A stretch of DNA of 64,000 bases from Paenibacillus sp. MAEPY2 (GTDB lineage: Bacteria > Bacillota > Bacilli > Paenibacillales > Paenibacillaceae): contig NZ_AWUK01000030.1 of the NCBI RefSeq assembly GCF_000499205.1, forward strand, positions 248,001 to 312,000, given 5' to 3'. The notes beneath the pieces were generated by a model. That model had not been told where the DNA came from. It ran no database searches and saw only the letters and a program-made list of their open reading frames with translations. Shown in pieces: positions 10,122 to 18,666 of this stretch. A program made the position numbers and the translations under genes. Each line of letters begins with the position of its first letter. Within the stretch, counting starts at the first letter, position 1.

Positions 10122-10831
10122 TACACATTCCCCTGGCTGATCCACCCTGTATGCTGGTGGTCATTGCCGCCAGATGTAGCTGGTTCCTCTTCGGGTTCCA
10201 GTACATTAAGGGCGACCTTATGCTGGTAGATGGCAAACATGCCCGCGAACAGTGCCCCGTATCCAACAACCGTCAGCATCAGCAGAGCCGTCAGACACAG
10301 CGCCTGAAAACAGGCTCCCATCGTGTACCCCGGATGACGGAAGAATAACTTCACACTTTCCCCCATCGCCTGAATGATGCCCATGTTCTTTTGCAAAACG
10401 AGCTGCCACGTATAGAACTGTGACATCAGCGCCATGAGCACGAAGAACGTTTGGAACATGCTCACCGCTGTACCTGTAATCCCGCCCTGTCCGCCGTAAT
10501 ACCACCAGGTTGACCACAGAATGAAGCCAAGCACCGCGAAAAGCACACCTACTGCCCCTCCCGGGATGAATCCCTTCTTCGTTCCGTTCCAGATATCCTT
10601 GAGCCCATTGCGGCGTTCCTTGCGTTCCAGCCTGTGATGCACGGCATAACTGACGCCGAACAGGATTGGCATATAAATCACGGCCAAAAGCAGCACCGCG
10701 ATCGGCAGCGGAGCAAACATCAGAATGGGCACCATTATGATGGAGCTGACAACACTGTACAGGGCTACCGGAATAATATCCCGATAGATTTCCGCCCCAG
10801 ACTTGACCAACACTTCACTCAGCTTACGCAT
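10121..10831 (-). CDS. YesL-like polytopic membrane protein in the salvage operon
   Basis: The 236-residue protein starts at ATG 10831 behind AAGGGAG. It has five or six hydrophobic segments and a charged loop (HHRLERKERRNG). The layout resembles the YesL/DUF624 family often found beside sugar ABC transporters in Bacillales; the assignment is by overall pattern, not by a decisive motif. It sits between the ABC ATPase gene and namZ and overlaps namZ by one base. A helper role for the importer is possible but not shown. Confidence 0.7.
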   Translation of the reverse strand: MRKLSEVLVKSGAEIYRDIIPVALYSVVSSIIMVPILMFAPLPIAVLLLAVIYMPILFGVSYAVHHRLERKERRNGLKDIWNGTKKGFIPGGAVGVLFAVLGFILWSTWWYYGGQGGITGTAVSMFQTFFVLMALMSQFYTWQLVLQKNMGIIQAMGESVKLFFRHPGYTMGACFQALCLTALLMLTVVGYGALFAGMFAIYQHKVALNVLEPEEEPATSGGNDHQHTGWISQGNV

Positions 10832-10928
10832 TTTTATTCTCCCTTCTATATAAATTGGACTAAACATTTACACGATAACGGAGAAGGCAGAACCAATCCG
10901 AAGAAGCGAAACATTCAGCTGATATAGC

Positions 10929-12038
10929 TTACTCCCGTCCAATCGCCAGTTCTGTCTCCGGGTCAAAAAAGTGGGCCTTACGTAGGTCCAGCACAAAATA
11001 TTTGTCCATTCCTACATAAGCATGTGTTTCCGGGTGAACCTTGGCTGTAACGGTACGGGCACCGGAATGGAAATACACCAGATTCTCGGAGCCCAGATGC
11101 TCCACGACTTGAACCCGCGCCTGCAGCATATGGTCTGTCGGAATATTCGGAGCAACATCGTCACCAAAAATATGTTCTGGACGCAGACCCATAATTACCG
11201 GCTTGCCCTGATAGCTCTGAAGACGAGCGATTACATCCTCTGGCAAGGTGAATGATGCCCCATCCACGACAACCTGCGTGCCTTCAATCCGGGCATCAAT
11301 GAAGTTCATCGCCGGGGAACCGATGAATCCGGCAACAAACATATTACGCGGACTCGCATACAGTTCTTTCGGTGAAGCCACCTGCTGAATATCTCCATGA
11401 TTCATAACTACGATGCGCTCCCCCAATGTCATGGCCTCTACCTGATCATGCGTGACGTATACAATTGTGGCACCGAGCCGCTTATGCAGCTCGCCCAATT
11501 CTACCCGCATTTGCACCCGCAGCTTGGCATCCAGATTGGAGAGCGGTTCGTCGAACAGGAATACCTGCGGATCACGGACGATCGCCCGACCCACCGCCAC
11601 ACGCTGACGCTGACCACCGGACAGCTCGCGCGGTTTGCGCTCCAGCATCGCTTCCAGCCCCAGAATAGAGGCCGCGTTCTGTACCTGTTCATCAATATAG
11701 GATTTTGGCTTTTTGAGGTTTTTCAGGCCAAAAGACAGATTTTCGCGGATCGTCATATGTGGATACAGCGCATAATCCTGAAATACCATCGCGATATCGC
11801 GATCCTTCGGATGCAGATCGTTCACAACCCGTTCCCCGATGACAATGTCTCCACTCGTCTGTTTTTCCAGTCCCGCAATCATCCGCAATGACGTTGTCTT
11901 GCCACAGCCCGAAGGACCCACAAAAACCACGAATTCCTTATCTTCTATAACAAAGTCCGAACCGGCCACAGCCGTGAACGTTCCTTTATGATCGTCTTTG
12001 AATTCTTTGCGCACTTGGCGAAACTCCACGCGTGCCAT
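10929..12038 (-). CDS. Sugar ABC transporter ATP-binding protein (MsmK/UgpC/MalK type)
   Basis: The 369-residue ATPase has Walker A GPSGCGKTT (41-49), the Q-loop VFQDYALYPHM, signature LSGGQRQRVA, Walker B VFLFDEPLSNLDAKLR and H-loop YVTHDQVEAMT. A C-terminal TOBE/regulatory domain of ~130 residues follows, as in MalK-type proteins. It powers the two permeases encoded just upstream in the operon. Many Gram-positive sugar importers share one distant MsmX ATPase; a dedicated ATPase inside the operon is therefore notable. Confidence 0.95.
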   Translation of the reverse strand: MARVEFRQVRKEFKDDHKGTFTAVAGSDFVIEDKEFVVFVGPSGCGKTTSLRMIAGLEKQTSGDIVIGERVVNDLHPKDRDIAMVFQDYALYPHMTIRENLSFGLKNLKKPKSYIDEQVQNAASILGLEAMLERKPRELSGGQRQRVAVGRAIVRDPQVFLFDEPLSNLDAKLRVQMRVELGELHKRLGATIVYVTHDQVEAMTLGERIVVMNHGDIQQVASPKELYASPRNMFVAGFIGSPAMNFIDARIEGTQVVVDGASFTLPEDVIARLQSYQGKPVIMGLRPEHIFGDDVAPNIPTDHMLQARVQVVEHLGSENLVYFHSGARTVTAKVHPETHAYVGMDKYFVLDLRKAHFFDPETELAIGRE

Positions 12039-12087
12039 AGGTAGATCCCCCTTTACGTTGTCGCTTGTCCTGAACTAAACGTTCACC

Positions 12088-12930
12088 TTAACCTTTAACT
12101 GCACCGATGGTAATACCCTGTAAAAAGTAGCGTTGCAGCGAGAAAAACAGAATAATCATCGGCAGCGCGCCAATCGTTGCCCCTGCCATCATTGCGCCGA
12201 AGTCCGTTGATTCGGCAAATACGAACGAGGCCAGCCCCACCTGAACGGTCCGCATCTCGTTGGAATTGGTAATCAGGAATGGCCAGAAAAATTCGTTCCA
12301 TGAAGCGACAAACGTGAAAATCGCCAGTACCGCGATCCCCGGCTTTGCCATTGGTAGAATCACTTTCCAGAAGATGCCAAACTCGCTGCATGCATCAATA
12401 CGTGCCGCATGAATCAGCGATGTAGGCAGTGTTGACATGAACTGTTTCATCAAGAAGATATTGCCCACGCTGACGGCAGCAGGCAGAATAATGGCCGTAT
12501 ACGTATCCCCCAGGTCAAACACGTTGACCATCAGAATGTACAAAGGAATCAGCGTTACCTGTGCAGGAATCATCATCGTACCCAACAGGGTCCAGAATAC
12601 CGCCTGACTTCCCGGAAATTTCAGTTTGGCGAACGCATATCCCGCCAGGGAGGCAAAGAACACATTCGTCACGGTCAGAATGATTGCGATCAGCAGCGAG
12701 TTATATAGCCAGCGCCAGGCATCGGTTTTGGCAAAAAAACGCTCATACGGTGATAACGACAACTGCTCCGGAATCATCTGCGGTCTAAAAGAAGCCGACA
12801 TCGCGCTATCCTGCACCGAGCCGACGAGCATCCAGTACATCGGAATGACCGTCACCAGCGCCCAGGCCACCAGCAGAATGGATGCAACGACAAGCAGTGT
12901 CTTTTTCTGTGTTGATTTCATGGATTTCAT
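12088..12930 (-). CDS. Sugar ABC transporter permease, MalG/UgpE type
   Basis: The 280-residue protein has six predicted membrane helices. The inner-membrane ABC permease loop is visible as HAARIDACSEFGIFWKVILP, which contacts the ATPase. The N-terminus is short and basic, as in the MalG branch. GGGGG lies three bases before ATG 12930 and twelve before ATG 12921, so either codon could be the start. It pairs with the permease at 12966-13889. Confidence 0.94.
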   Translation of the reverse strand: MKSMKSTQKKTLLVVASILLVAWALVTVIPMYWMLVGSVQDSAMSASFRPQMIPEQLSLSPYERFFAKTDAWRWLYNSLLIAIILTVTNVFFASLAGYAFAKLKFPGSQAVFWTLLGTMMIPAQVTLIPLYILMVNVFDLGDTYTAIILPAAVSVGNIFLMKQFMSTLPTSLIHAARIDACSEFGIFWKVILPMAKPGIAVLAIFTFVASWNEFFWPFLITNSNEMRTVQVGLASFVFAESTDFGAMMAGATIGALPMIILFFSLQRYFLQGITIGAVKG

Positions 12931-12965
12931 TCACCCCCGGATGCTTAATGCAACGTGCTTAAAGC

Positions 12966-13889
12966 TTAGTACTCAATATCGCTGGAGAAATATTTGAACT
13001 GGATGATGGAGATGACAATGATGATGATTGCCAATACGAACGACTGTGCAGAAGCCAATCCGAATTCATAAAATTTGAATGCCGTCTCGTATACCAGATA
13101 AGCAATCGTCGTTGTCGCAAAGTTCGGTCCACCCTGTGTCATCAGATATACCGAGATGAACACCTGGAAGGACGTAATCACACCCGTCACAAGCAGATAC
13201 AGCGTCGTTGGTTTGAGCAGCGGCCATGTAATCTTGCTGAACTGGGTCCAGCCGCTGGCATGATCAATATCCGCCGCTTCGTACAGCGATTTCGGAATAC
13301 CGCCCATGGCTGCCAGATACAGAATGATACCCGCGCCGTGCGATCCGAGCCAGTTCATCAGAATGAGTGAAAAGAGTGCCGTACCTGATTGACCCAGCCA
13401 GATTACCGGATCAAGGCCGAATAGGCCGAGGAAGCGGTTCAGCAGTCCCGAATCCGTCGGGTCAAAGATCGCCAGCCATACGATGGAGATGGTTACCCCC
13501 GATGCTACCGCAGGCAAGTACAACGTTGCTTTGAAAAAAGTCTGCCACTTGCTTTTCATCTGGAAGATGAAGTAGGACAGCACAAATGTAATAAGAATGT
13601 TGACCGGTACCGTACCCACAGTAAAGATAAGTGTGTTCTTAATCGACTTCCAGAACGTCTCATCCTTCACCAGTCGCTCGTAGTTATCCAATCCAACCCA
13701 CGTCGAATTCATGATGTTGTATTTCTGGAAGCTCATCACGAGAGCCGTCAGGACAGGATACAGTGTGAAAATGAGAAACAGCAGGACAGGCGCCAAAATG
13801 AACAAATACGCCCACCCGTAGTCTCGCCAAAACCGGGCAACCCGGGAAGTCCGGGGTACAGACGGTTTTGGCGCAAGGGCGGTCTGCAT
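12966..13889 (-). CDS. Sugar ABC transporter permease, MalF/UgpA type
   Basis: The 307-residue protein begins with a polar ~25-residue tail and has about six membrane helices. The ABC permease loop YEAADIDHASGWTQFSKITWP is present. It forms the heterodimeric channel with the next gene and takes substrate from the lipoprotein at 13945-15297. It lies in the minus-strand salvage operon. Confidence 0.94.
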   Translation of the reverse strand: MQTALAPKPSVPRTSRVARFWRDYGWAYLFILAPVLLFLIFTLYPVLTALVMSFQKYNIMNSTWVGLDNYERLVKDETFWKSIKNTLIFTVGTVPVNILITFVLSYFIFQMKSKWQTFFKATLYLPAVASGVTISIVWLAIFDPTDSGLLNRFLGLFGLDPVIWLGQSGTALFSLILMNWLGSHGAGIILYLAAMGGIPKSLYEAADIDHASGWTQFSKITWPLLKPTTLYLLVTGVITSFQVFISVYLMTQGGPNFATTTIAYLVYETAFKFYEFGLASAQSFVLAIIIIVISIIQFKYFSSDIEY

Positions 13890-13944
13890 GGCGAATCCTC
13901 CTCTCCTAATCAGTGTGGTTTTGCGTTATGTTATATGGTCAGAG

Positions 13945-15297
13945 TTATTGTCCAAACATCTGCTGGCCTTTGTTCTTGAAGTCTTCTGCGATCTGCTCCG
14001 GTGTTTTCTCACCCGAGAACAGCGCCTGAATGTTAGGCTTCACAACCTGTTCCTTGAATTGTTTTTGCTGTGATGCTTTGTCGATATCCAGTTCCAGTAC
14101 AACCGGCATGGCAATATTCTCTGCCATTACTTTCGCAGCAGCCAGATTATCCGGTTGACCAAGCTCTTTTCCTTTAAACAGATCCACCTGGGATTGTCTT
14201 ACGAATGGCAGCGCCAGTTCATTGGCCGAGTTTCCTGCTTTGGCACCACTAAGCGCCTCCATCACGAGGAATGTATTTTGGGCATGCTGTTCGCCCTTAT
14301 CCTTCTTCTGTTTGAAAGCTACGTACCCTTCGCCGCCCATCGTTGCTGCCGCAGGTTGATCGTCGTTATGCGGTACAGGCAGCAGGACAAAATCAATTTT
14401 CTCCCCTTGTACCTTTCCGTCATCAATATCCTTGTTGCGGTTCTGAATCATGACATCATAATAAGGAATCGCTTTGGAGATGATTGCCGTTTCACCCGCG
14501 TAGAACATATCCGTCCGTTTTGCCGGAGCAAGAGCTGCCGTTTCCTTCGGCATATAACCTTGATCCATCAGGTTTTTGATAAAAGAGAGCGTATCCAGAA
14601 TGCGTCCATCATTCCATTGGAACGTGCCGTCTTTGGCGAGAACGTCAATCATGCCGTTATTTCGGGACAGCATTTCAATGAAATCAAGCGAGGTTCCGTC
14701 GGTCACCAGTGCATACTGTTTAGCCCCGCCATCCAGCGTTTTCGTCAGCTTGGCTGCGGCAGCGTTGAATTCGGACCAAGTCCAGCCATTTTGCTGAATG
14801 GATTTCCAGTCAATACCCGCTTCCTCCAGAATGCGTTTGTTGCCACCCCATGCCCATTGGAATTGATACAACGGCAATCCGTACTGCTTCCCTTGGATCT
14901 GGCCCAATTCAAGCGTACCCGGCAGATAGTCATCCTTGATCTCAGGTGTCAGGTAGCTATCCAACTCAAGTGCCAAGCCCGTATTTACATATGTGCCATC
15001 TACACTATGAAAGTAAAGATCCGGCGGATTGCCCGCGTTCAGAGCGACATCGAATTTTTTGGGCCCTTCCGCCCAGGAGAGCATTTCCGTCTTCACGGTA
15101 ATGTTCGGGTGTTCTTTATTGAAATCAACGATCAGATCTTTCAGTTCATCTTCATACGTCCCATGCACCGGATAAGTCCATACCGTCACCGTATCTTCCG
15201 CATTGGGATCATCTGAAGCAGCACCACCGCTATTCCCGCAGGCAGTAACCCAGACCATCATCAACAACATTGCCCATACCAGACCCTTCTTTTTCAT
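13945..15297 (-). CDS. Sugar-binding lipoprotein of ABC importer (family 1 solute-binding protein)
   Basis: The 450-residue protein starts at ATG 15297 behind AAGGAGATGAAGG. It has a lipoprotein signal with lipobox VTAC before GNSGG, then a typical two-lobed sugar-binding protein (VTVWTYPVHGTYEDELKDLI near the N-terminus, GNPPDLYFHSVDG, GGEGYVAF). It is anchored outside the membrane and delivers its ligand to the permeases. The operon partners NamZ and NagZ suggest that the ligand is a wall amino sugar such as MurNAc-GlcNAc; this is inferred from context. It is the first gene of the operon, behind a long leader (~230 bases). Confidence 0.93.
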   Translation of the reverse strand: MKKKGLVWAMLLMMVWVTACGNSGGAASDDPNAEDTVTVWTYPVHGTYEDELKDLIVDFNKEHPNITVKTEMLSWAEGPKKFDVALNAGNPPDLYFHSVDGTYVNTGLALELDSYLTPEIKDDYLPGTLELGQIQGKQYGLPLYQFQWAWGGNKRILEEAGIDWKSIQQNGWTWSEFNAAAAKLTKTLDGGAKQYALVTDGTSLDFIEMLSRNNGMIDVLAKDGTFQWNDGRILDTLSFIKNLMDQGYMPKETAALAPAKRTDMFYAGETAIISKAIPYYDVMIQNRNKDIDDGKVQGEKIDFVLLPVPHNDDQPAAATMGGEGYVAFKQKKDKGEQHAQNTFLVMEALSGAKAGNSANELALPFVRQSQVDLFKGKELGQPDNLAAAKVMAENIAMPVVLELDIDKASQQKQFKEQVVKPNIQALFSGEKTPEQIAEDFKNKGQQMFGQ

Positions 15298-15476
15298 CCC
15301 TTCATCTCCTTCGCGTGTCGTCTCCCGATTATTGCATTGCCTAACCATGCTACCCCTTTTGAAATCATCCATCCTTAAACGGCATAACTGACTAATGAGC
15401 GTGGCAGTAAGGAAAATGCACCTCCCTTATGGATTAGACCTGAACGTACGCAGGATTAATCTCTTAAATGCAATAT

Positions 15477-15499
15477 TAACGTCAACTTAGTTGACATTA
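15477..15499. promoter_or_regulatory. Perfect palindrome in the leader of the importer operon
   Basis: GTCAAC-TTA-GTTGAC (15481-15495) is a perfect inverted repeat, extended by TTAA on each side after one unpaired base. It lies ~180 bases before the binding-protein start, downstream of the proposed promoter of that operon. Its symmetry suits a dimeric regulator. Its sequence differs from the 15-base sites nearby, so a second regulator is possible. Confidence 0.55.
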
Positions 15500-15536
15500 A
15501 CAGTATTAATTCCTTCCAAAATTGTAGATTGAATTC

Positions 15537-15565
15537 ATTATATGAGCTATGAAATAAAAATTCAA
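15537..15565 (-). promoter_or_regulatory. Sigma-A promoter for the importer-NamZ-NagZ operon
   Basis: On the minus strand TTGAAT (15565-15560) and TATAAT (15542-15537) are separated by 17 bases. Transcription would start near 15530. The candidate operator at 15550-15564 covers the -35 box and spacer, so binding would block the promoter. Confidence 0.7.
15550..15564. promoter_or_regulatory. Candidate MurR/RpiR operator, site 1
   Basis: TGAAATAAAAATTCA has dyad ends TGAA/TTCA. It matches 13 of 15 positions of the site inside the anmK promoter (19960-19974). It overlaps the minus-strand promoter of the importer operon. Site 2 starts exactly 31 bases further on. Confidence 0.6.
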
Positions 15566-15580
15566 CATTATTTTTTATTC

Positions 15581-15595
15581 TAAAATTTAATTTTA
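15581..15595. promoter_or_regulatory. Candidate MurR/RpiR operator, site 2
   Basis: TAAAATTTAATTTTA is a perfect palindrome. It overlaps the -35 box of the plus-strand murK promoter and lies 31 bases from site 1. The same 31-base spacing recurs upstream of anmK. AT-richness makes a chance palindrome possible, so this site is weaker than site 1. Confidence 0.5.
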
Positions 15596-15620
15596 CTTTT
15601 TCTTTTTATGCCTCTATACT
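15592..15620 (+). promoter_or_regulatory. Sigma-A promoter for murK-murQ
   Basis: TTTACT (15592-15597), a 17-base spacer and TATACT (15615-15620) precede the TTG start of the kinase gene by ~39 bases. The -35 box overlaps candidate operator site 2. Confidence 0.65.
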
Positions 15621-15658
15621 ATGTAAAAAGAAAACTCAAGCAAGCGAGGTGAGCCACT

Positions 15659-16615
15659 TTGCGAGTATATGTCGGCGTAGATGGAGGCGGTACCAATACT
15701 GATGCAGCAATCATTTCTGAATTTGGGGAAATTCTTGCCCGGCTCAGCGGCGGTCCCACAAACCCTCACAGCGTACCACCTGAACAGGCCCTTTCTGAAT
15801 TGCAACGAGTGCTGGAACAGCTATTTAATCTAGTAAGTGATTTATCGACAAATTGTGAAGGTATATGCCTCGGCATGTCAGGTGTGGATACGATCCAAGA
15901 ACGGCAACTTATAGCCGACGCAGTAAATAATTATATGAAGAACAGTAATCGACACAAATCAGATGCCTGTCCAGTCTGGGTTGTATCCGAAGGAGAGATC
16001 GCCCTGATGGCCTCTGTCGGACATACTCACGGTGTATTGTGCATCTCTGGAACAGGGTCTATCGTGTACGGTTTTACGCTGGAAGGAGAACGATACCGGG
16101 CAGGGGGCTGGGGTCATCTGCTCGGAGATGAGGGGAGTGGCTATCGCATTGGACAACGTGCACTGCAAGTGGTCATGCAGAGCTATGACGGCGTTCTTCC
16201 TCCAACCGGTTTAACTCCGCTTCTTATAAAGAAGCTGAACCTTCGGGATATATCGGAGCTAAAGGCACGGGTGTATCAATCCGACTGGGGCAAAACCGAG
16301 ACCGCATCCATCGCCCGTCTTGCTATAGAAGCTGCTGAATCCGGGGATGAGGCTGCCCGGGCGCTGATCATCGAGGAAGCCGGACAATTGGCAATTACGG
16401 CAAAAGCACTGATTGCCCGTCATCCCGAATTTGCAACCACTCAGATTGTCCTGTCCGGATCACTATTCCGATACGCTGCGCTTTTCCGAGATACATTTAT
16501 CCAGAAGCTGTCAGGATATTATGAAGAATTGGACTTTGTATATCGTGAAGATGCCACTGCTCCAGCGGTAGGTGCAGCACAACTGGCAAGAAGACGCTGT
16601 TCCTTGAAAGATTGA
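15659..16615 (+). CDS. murK: BadF-type amino-sugar kinase, probable MurNAc/GlcNAc kinase (MurK-like)
   Basis: The 318-residue protein starts at TTG 15659 behind GAGGTGAG. It belongs to the ASKHA fold: phosphate loop GVDGGGTNT (6-14), middle motif CISGTGSIVYG, the GGWGHLLGDEGSGYRIG segment and the C-terminal adenosine loop LSGSLFRY. This BadF/BadG-like branch includes N-acetylglucosamine kinases and MurK of Clostridium acetobutylicum, which phosphorylates both MurNAc and GlcNAc. MurQ, the enzyme for MurNAc-6-phosphate, follows after 36 bases, which favours a MurNAc kinase. In B. subtilis a PTS (MurP) does this step; here the kinase and ABC importer would replace it. Confidence 0.85.
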   Translation: MRVYVGVDGGGTNTDAAIISEFGEILARLSGGPTNPHSVPPEQALSELQRVLEQLFNLVSDLSTNCEGICLGMSGVDTIQERQLIADAVNNYMKNSNRHKSDACPVWVVSEGEIALMASVGHTHGVLCISGTGSIVYGFTLEGERYRAGGWGHLLGDEGSGYRIGQRALQVVMQSYDGVLPPTGLTPLLIKKLNLRDISELKARVYQSDWGKTETASIARLAIEAAESGDEAARALIIEEAGQLAITAKALIARHPEFATTQIVLSGSLFRYAALFRDTFIQKLSGYYEELDFVYREDATAPAVGAAQLARRRCSLKD

Positions 16616-16651
16616 AAGAATCATTTTAAAAGAGAGAAGGAGGCCATACGG

Positions 16652-17557
16652 ATGAACCACATGCTGAACTCATTATTAACGGAACAACCCAATCCACTAA
16701 CGGATCATATAGATGAATTGCCCTCAGCAGAAATTATGGAACTGATTAATAAGGAAGATCAACGGATTGCGGAGCTGATTCAGCCCCTGATCCCGGTCAT
16801 TGCCCAAGCGGCGGACCGAATCTTGGAGGCATTTCAGTCCGGTGGCAGGCTGTTCTATGTAGGTGCAGGCACCAGTGGGCGATTGGGCATACTTGACGCT
16901 TCGGAATGCCCGCCTACCTACGGAACCCCTCCCTCCATGGTACAGGGTATTATTGCAGGGGGATTTCGGGCAGTGAAGGACCCGGTGGAAGGTGCTGAGG
17001 ATAGCGAGGAATTGGGGGCTGCAGACCTGGATGAGCATGGAATAGGCGAAAACGATGTCGTGGTTGGTATCGCAGCCAGTGGGCGAACGCCATATGTGCT
17101 GGGTGCGATGAGACACGCCAAGGAGATCGGAGCTACTGTGATCAGCCTGAGTAACAACGCAGGTACGCCAATGACCCTTTTGGCTGATGTAAGCATTGAG
17201 GCTGTTGTCGGCCCGGAGGTTGTCATGGGGTCAACACGCATGAAGGCAGGCAGCGCCCAGAAGATGATTCTGAACATGCTGACCACTACCGCCATGATTC
17301 GTCTAGGCAAGGTGTACCGCAATTTCATGGTCGATCTGAACCCTTCCAACGAAAAGCTTGTCCATCGGGCCAAACGCATGATCCATCTGGCAACCGGAGC
17401 GAACGAAGCGGACATTGAACAGGCTTTTGCCGGCGCAGACGGTCATGTGAAAACGGCAATCGTTATGCTGATGGCAGGCGTGGACGCCGTGGAAGCTCAG
17501 CGCAGACTGGATCTGGCTGACGGATTCGTCCGCAGCGCCATTAAGGGGCCTTCCTGA
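16652..17557 (+). CDS. murQ: MurQ, N-acetylmuramic acid 6-phosphate etherase
   Basis: The 301-residue protein starts behind GAGAGAAGGAGG. It has a SIS (sugar isomerase) domain with YVGAGTSGRLGILDASECPP, the acid/base Glu in SECPPT, a second conserved Glu in EDSEE, and the family signature GSTRMKAGSAQKM. It splits the lactyl ether of MurNAc-6-P to give GlcNAc-6-P and D-lactate. It follows the kinase gene in a two-gene operon that ends in a terminator. Confidence 0.97.
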   Translation: MNHMLNSLLTEQPNPLTDHIDELPSAEIMELINKEDQRIAELIQPLIPVIAQAADRILEAFQSGGRLFYVGAGTSGRLGILDASECPPTYGTPPSMVQGIIAGGFRAVKDPVEGAEDSEELGAADLDEHGIGENDVVVGIAASGRTPYVLGAMRHAKEIGATVISLSNNAGTPMTLLADVSIEAVVGPEVVMGSTRMKAGSAQKMILNMLTTTAMIRLGKVYRNFMVDLNPSNEKLVHRAKRMIHLATGANEADIEQAFAGADGHVKTAIVMLMAGVDAVEAQRRLDLADGFVRSAIKGPS

Positions 17558-17589
17558 ACCATGCAGGGCGCATAGCCCTTGAAGTTGAA

Positions 17590-17622
17590 AGAGTCCGACA
17601 TAGGTGTCCGGGCTCTTTTTTT
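17590..17622 (+). terminator. Terminator after murQ
   Basis: AGAGTCCGACA pairs with TGTCCGGGCTCT (one bulge, one G-T pair), followed by seven T. It closes the murK-murQ unit ahead of the convergent regulator gene. Confidence 0.85.
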
Positions 17623-17703
17623 GATTTTTCATACTACAAGCGGATATCATCCGTCAAAAAAACCCCTCCTGTATAAACAGAAAGGGATTCAAATCGTTCA
17701 AAT

Positions 17704-18552
17704 TCACTTATGCTCCAAAATAGCCTGCCGGCTCTTCTCCAAATATTCCACCGTCTGGTTGTAGTCGCGGCTGGCAATCGCCAGATACAAAATGTCGATG
17801 ACGTTCAGCTGTGCAATGCGTGACGACGTTGCTCCGCTCCGGATATCGCTTTCGGTGGAAGTAATCATCAGGGGTACATCCGCCAGACTGCTGAGCGTAT
17901 TGCTGCCCCACTTGGTAATGCTAATCGTTGCAGCGCCGCCTTCACGAGCATGCTTCAGACAGGAGATCACGTTCGAAGTCTCCCCTGAATACGAGATACA
18001 TACCACCGCATCATCTTCGCGAAGCGTCGTTGCGGACGAAATCTGCATATGCGGATCGGCGAACGAAAAGCTTGTACGATTGATTCGCATGAACTTGTAG
18101 TGTGCATCCAGCGCAATCAGGTTGGAGGCCCCCACCCCGTAGAAAAAGATTCGTTTCGCCCGATGAAGCACATCCACCGCCTGTTCCACCAGACGCGGGT
18201 CCAAAATATGAACTGTATCCTTCACCGATTGAATATTGTTTGCGGACACATGCTGAATAATGCTCTCCATGGAGTCCTGGGGACGAATCTCCGTATATTG
18301 ATATTGTTCACCTGTCTGCAAATCTCCGGCAATTTTCAGCTTCAGCTCCTGAAAACCCGTTACACCCAGTGATTTGCAGAGACGGATAATGGCAGCCGGG
18401 CTGCCACCGCTCCGTTCAGACAGCTGTGCCACCGAGGACTGAACCGTTTCTTGGGGATGATCGAGAATATAAGCCCCGATCTTCCGTTCCGATGGAGTCA
18501 AGTCATCCATTAATGCGCGTAAACGTACAAGTCCACCCTTCATGCCTTCCAT
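17704..18552 (-). CDS. murR: RpiR/MurR-family transcriptional regulator
   Basis: The 282-residue protein has an N-terminal RpiR helix-turn-helix (SSVAQLSERSGGSPAAIIRL, ~40-60) and a C-terminal SIS domain (~125-265) with GVGASNLIALD and SYSGETSNVIS. SIS-domain regulators of this family sense phosphosugars; MurR proteins sense MurNAc-6-phosphate. It lies 114 bases downstream of anmK on the same strand and is convergent with murQ. The paired 15-base sites before anmK and in the murK/importer region are its likely targets, which would make it autoregulated through anmK. Confidence 0.88.
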   Translation of the reverse strand: MEGMKGGLVRLRALMDDLTPSERKIGAYILDHPQETVQSSVAQLSERSGGSPAAIIRLCKSLGVTGFQELKLKIAGDLQTGEQYQYTEIRPQDSMESIIQHVSANNIQSVKDTVHILDPRLVEQAVDVLHRAKRIFFYGVGASNLIALDAHYKFMRINRTSFSFADPHMQISSATTLREDDAVVCISYSGETSNVISCLKHAREGGAATISITKWGSNTLSSLADVPLMITSTESDIRSGATSSRIAQLNVIDILYLAIASRDYNQTVEYLEKSRQAILEHK

Positions 18553-18666
18553 CCGCTCCCCCTTTCCGTACTGCCTTCATGTACAAGCATTTTATCCTAT
18601 AATTGCAATGGAGTCTAATCGGTTAAACGCTCTTGCATAGCCAAATCATTCGAAAACAAGGACTCA

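Noticed and set aside
14155-15216. Open frame of 353 codons opposite the sugar-binding protein
   Set aside because: It lies antisense to a clear lipoprotein gene, has no ribosome site, and its translation is rich in His, Arg and Phe with no domain pattern.
15491-15519. Plus-strand promoter using TTGACA of the palindrome
   Set aside because: TTGACA is present, but no -10 box lies at 16-18 bases; the TTTACT/TATACT pair nearer murK is better.
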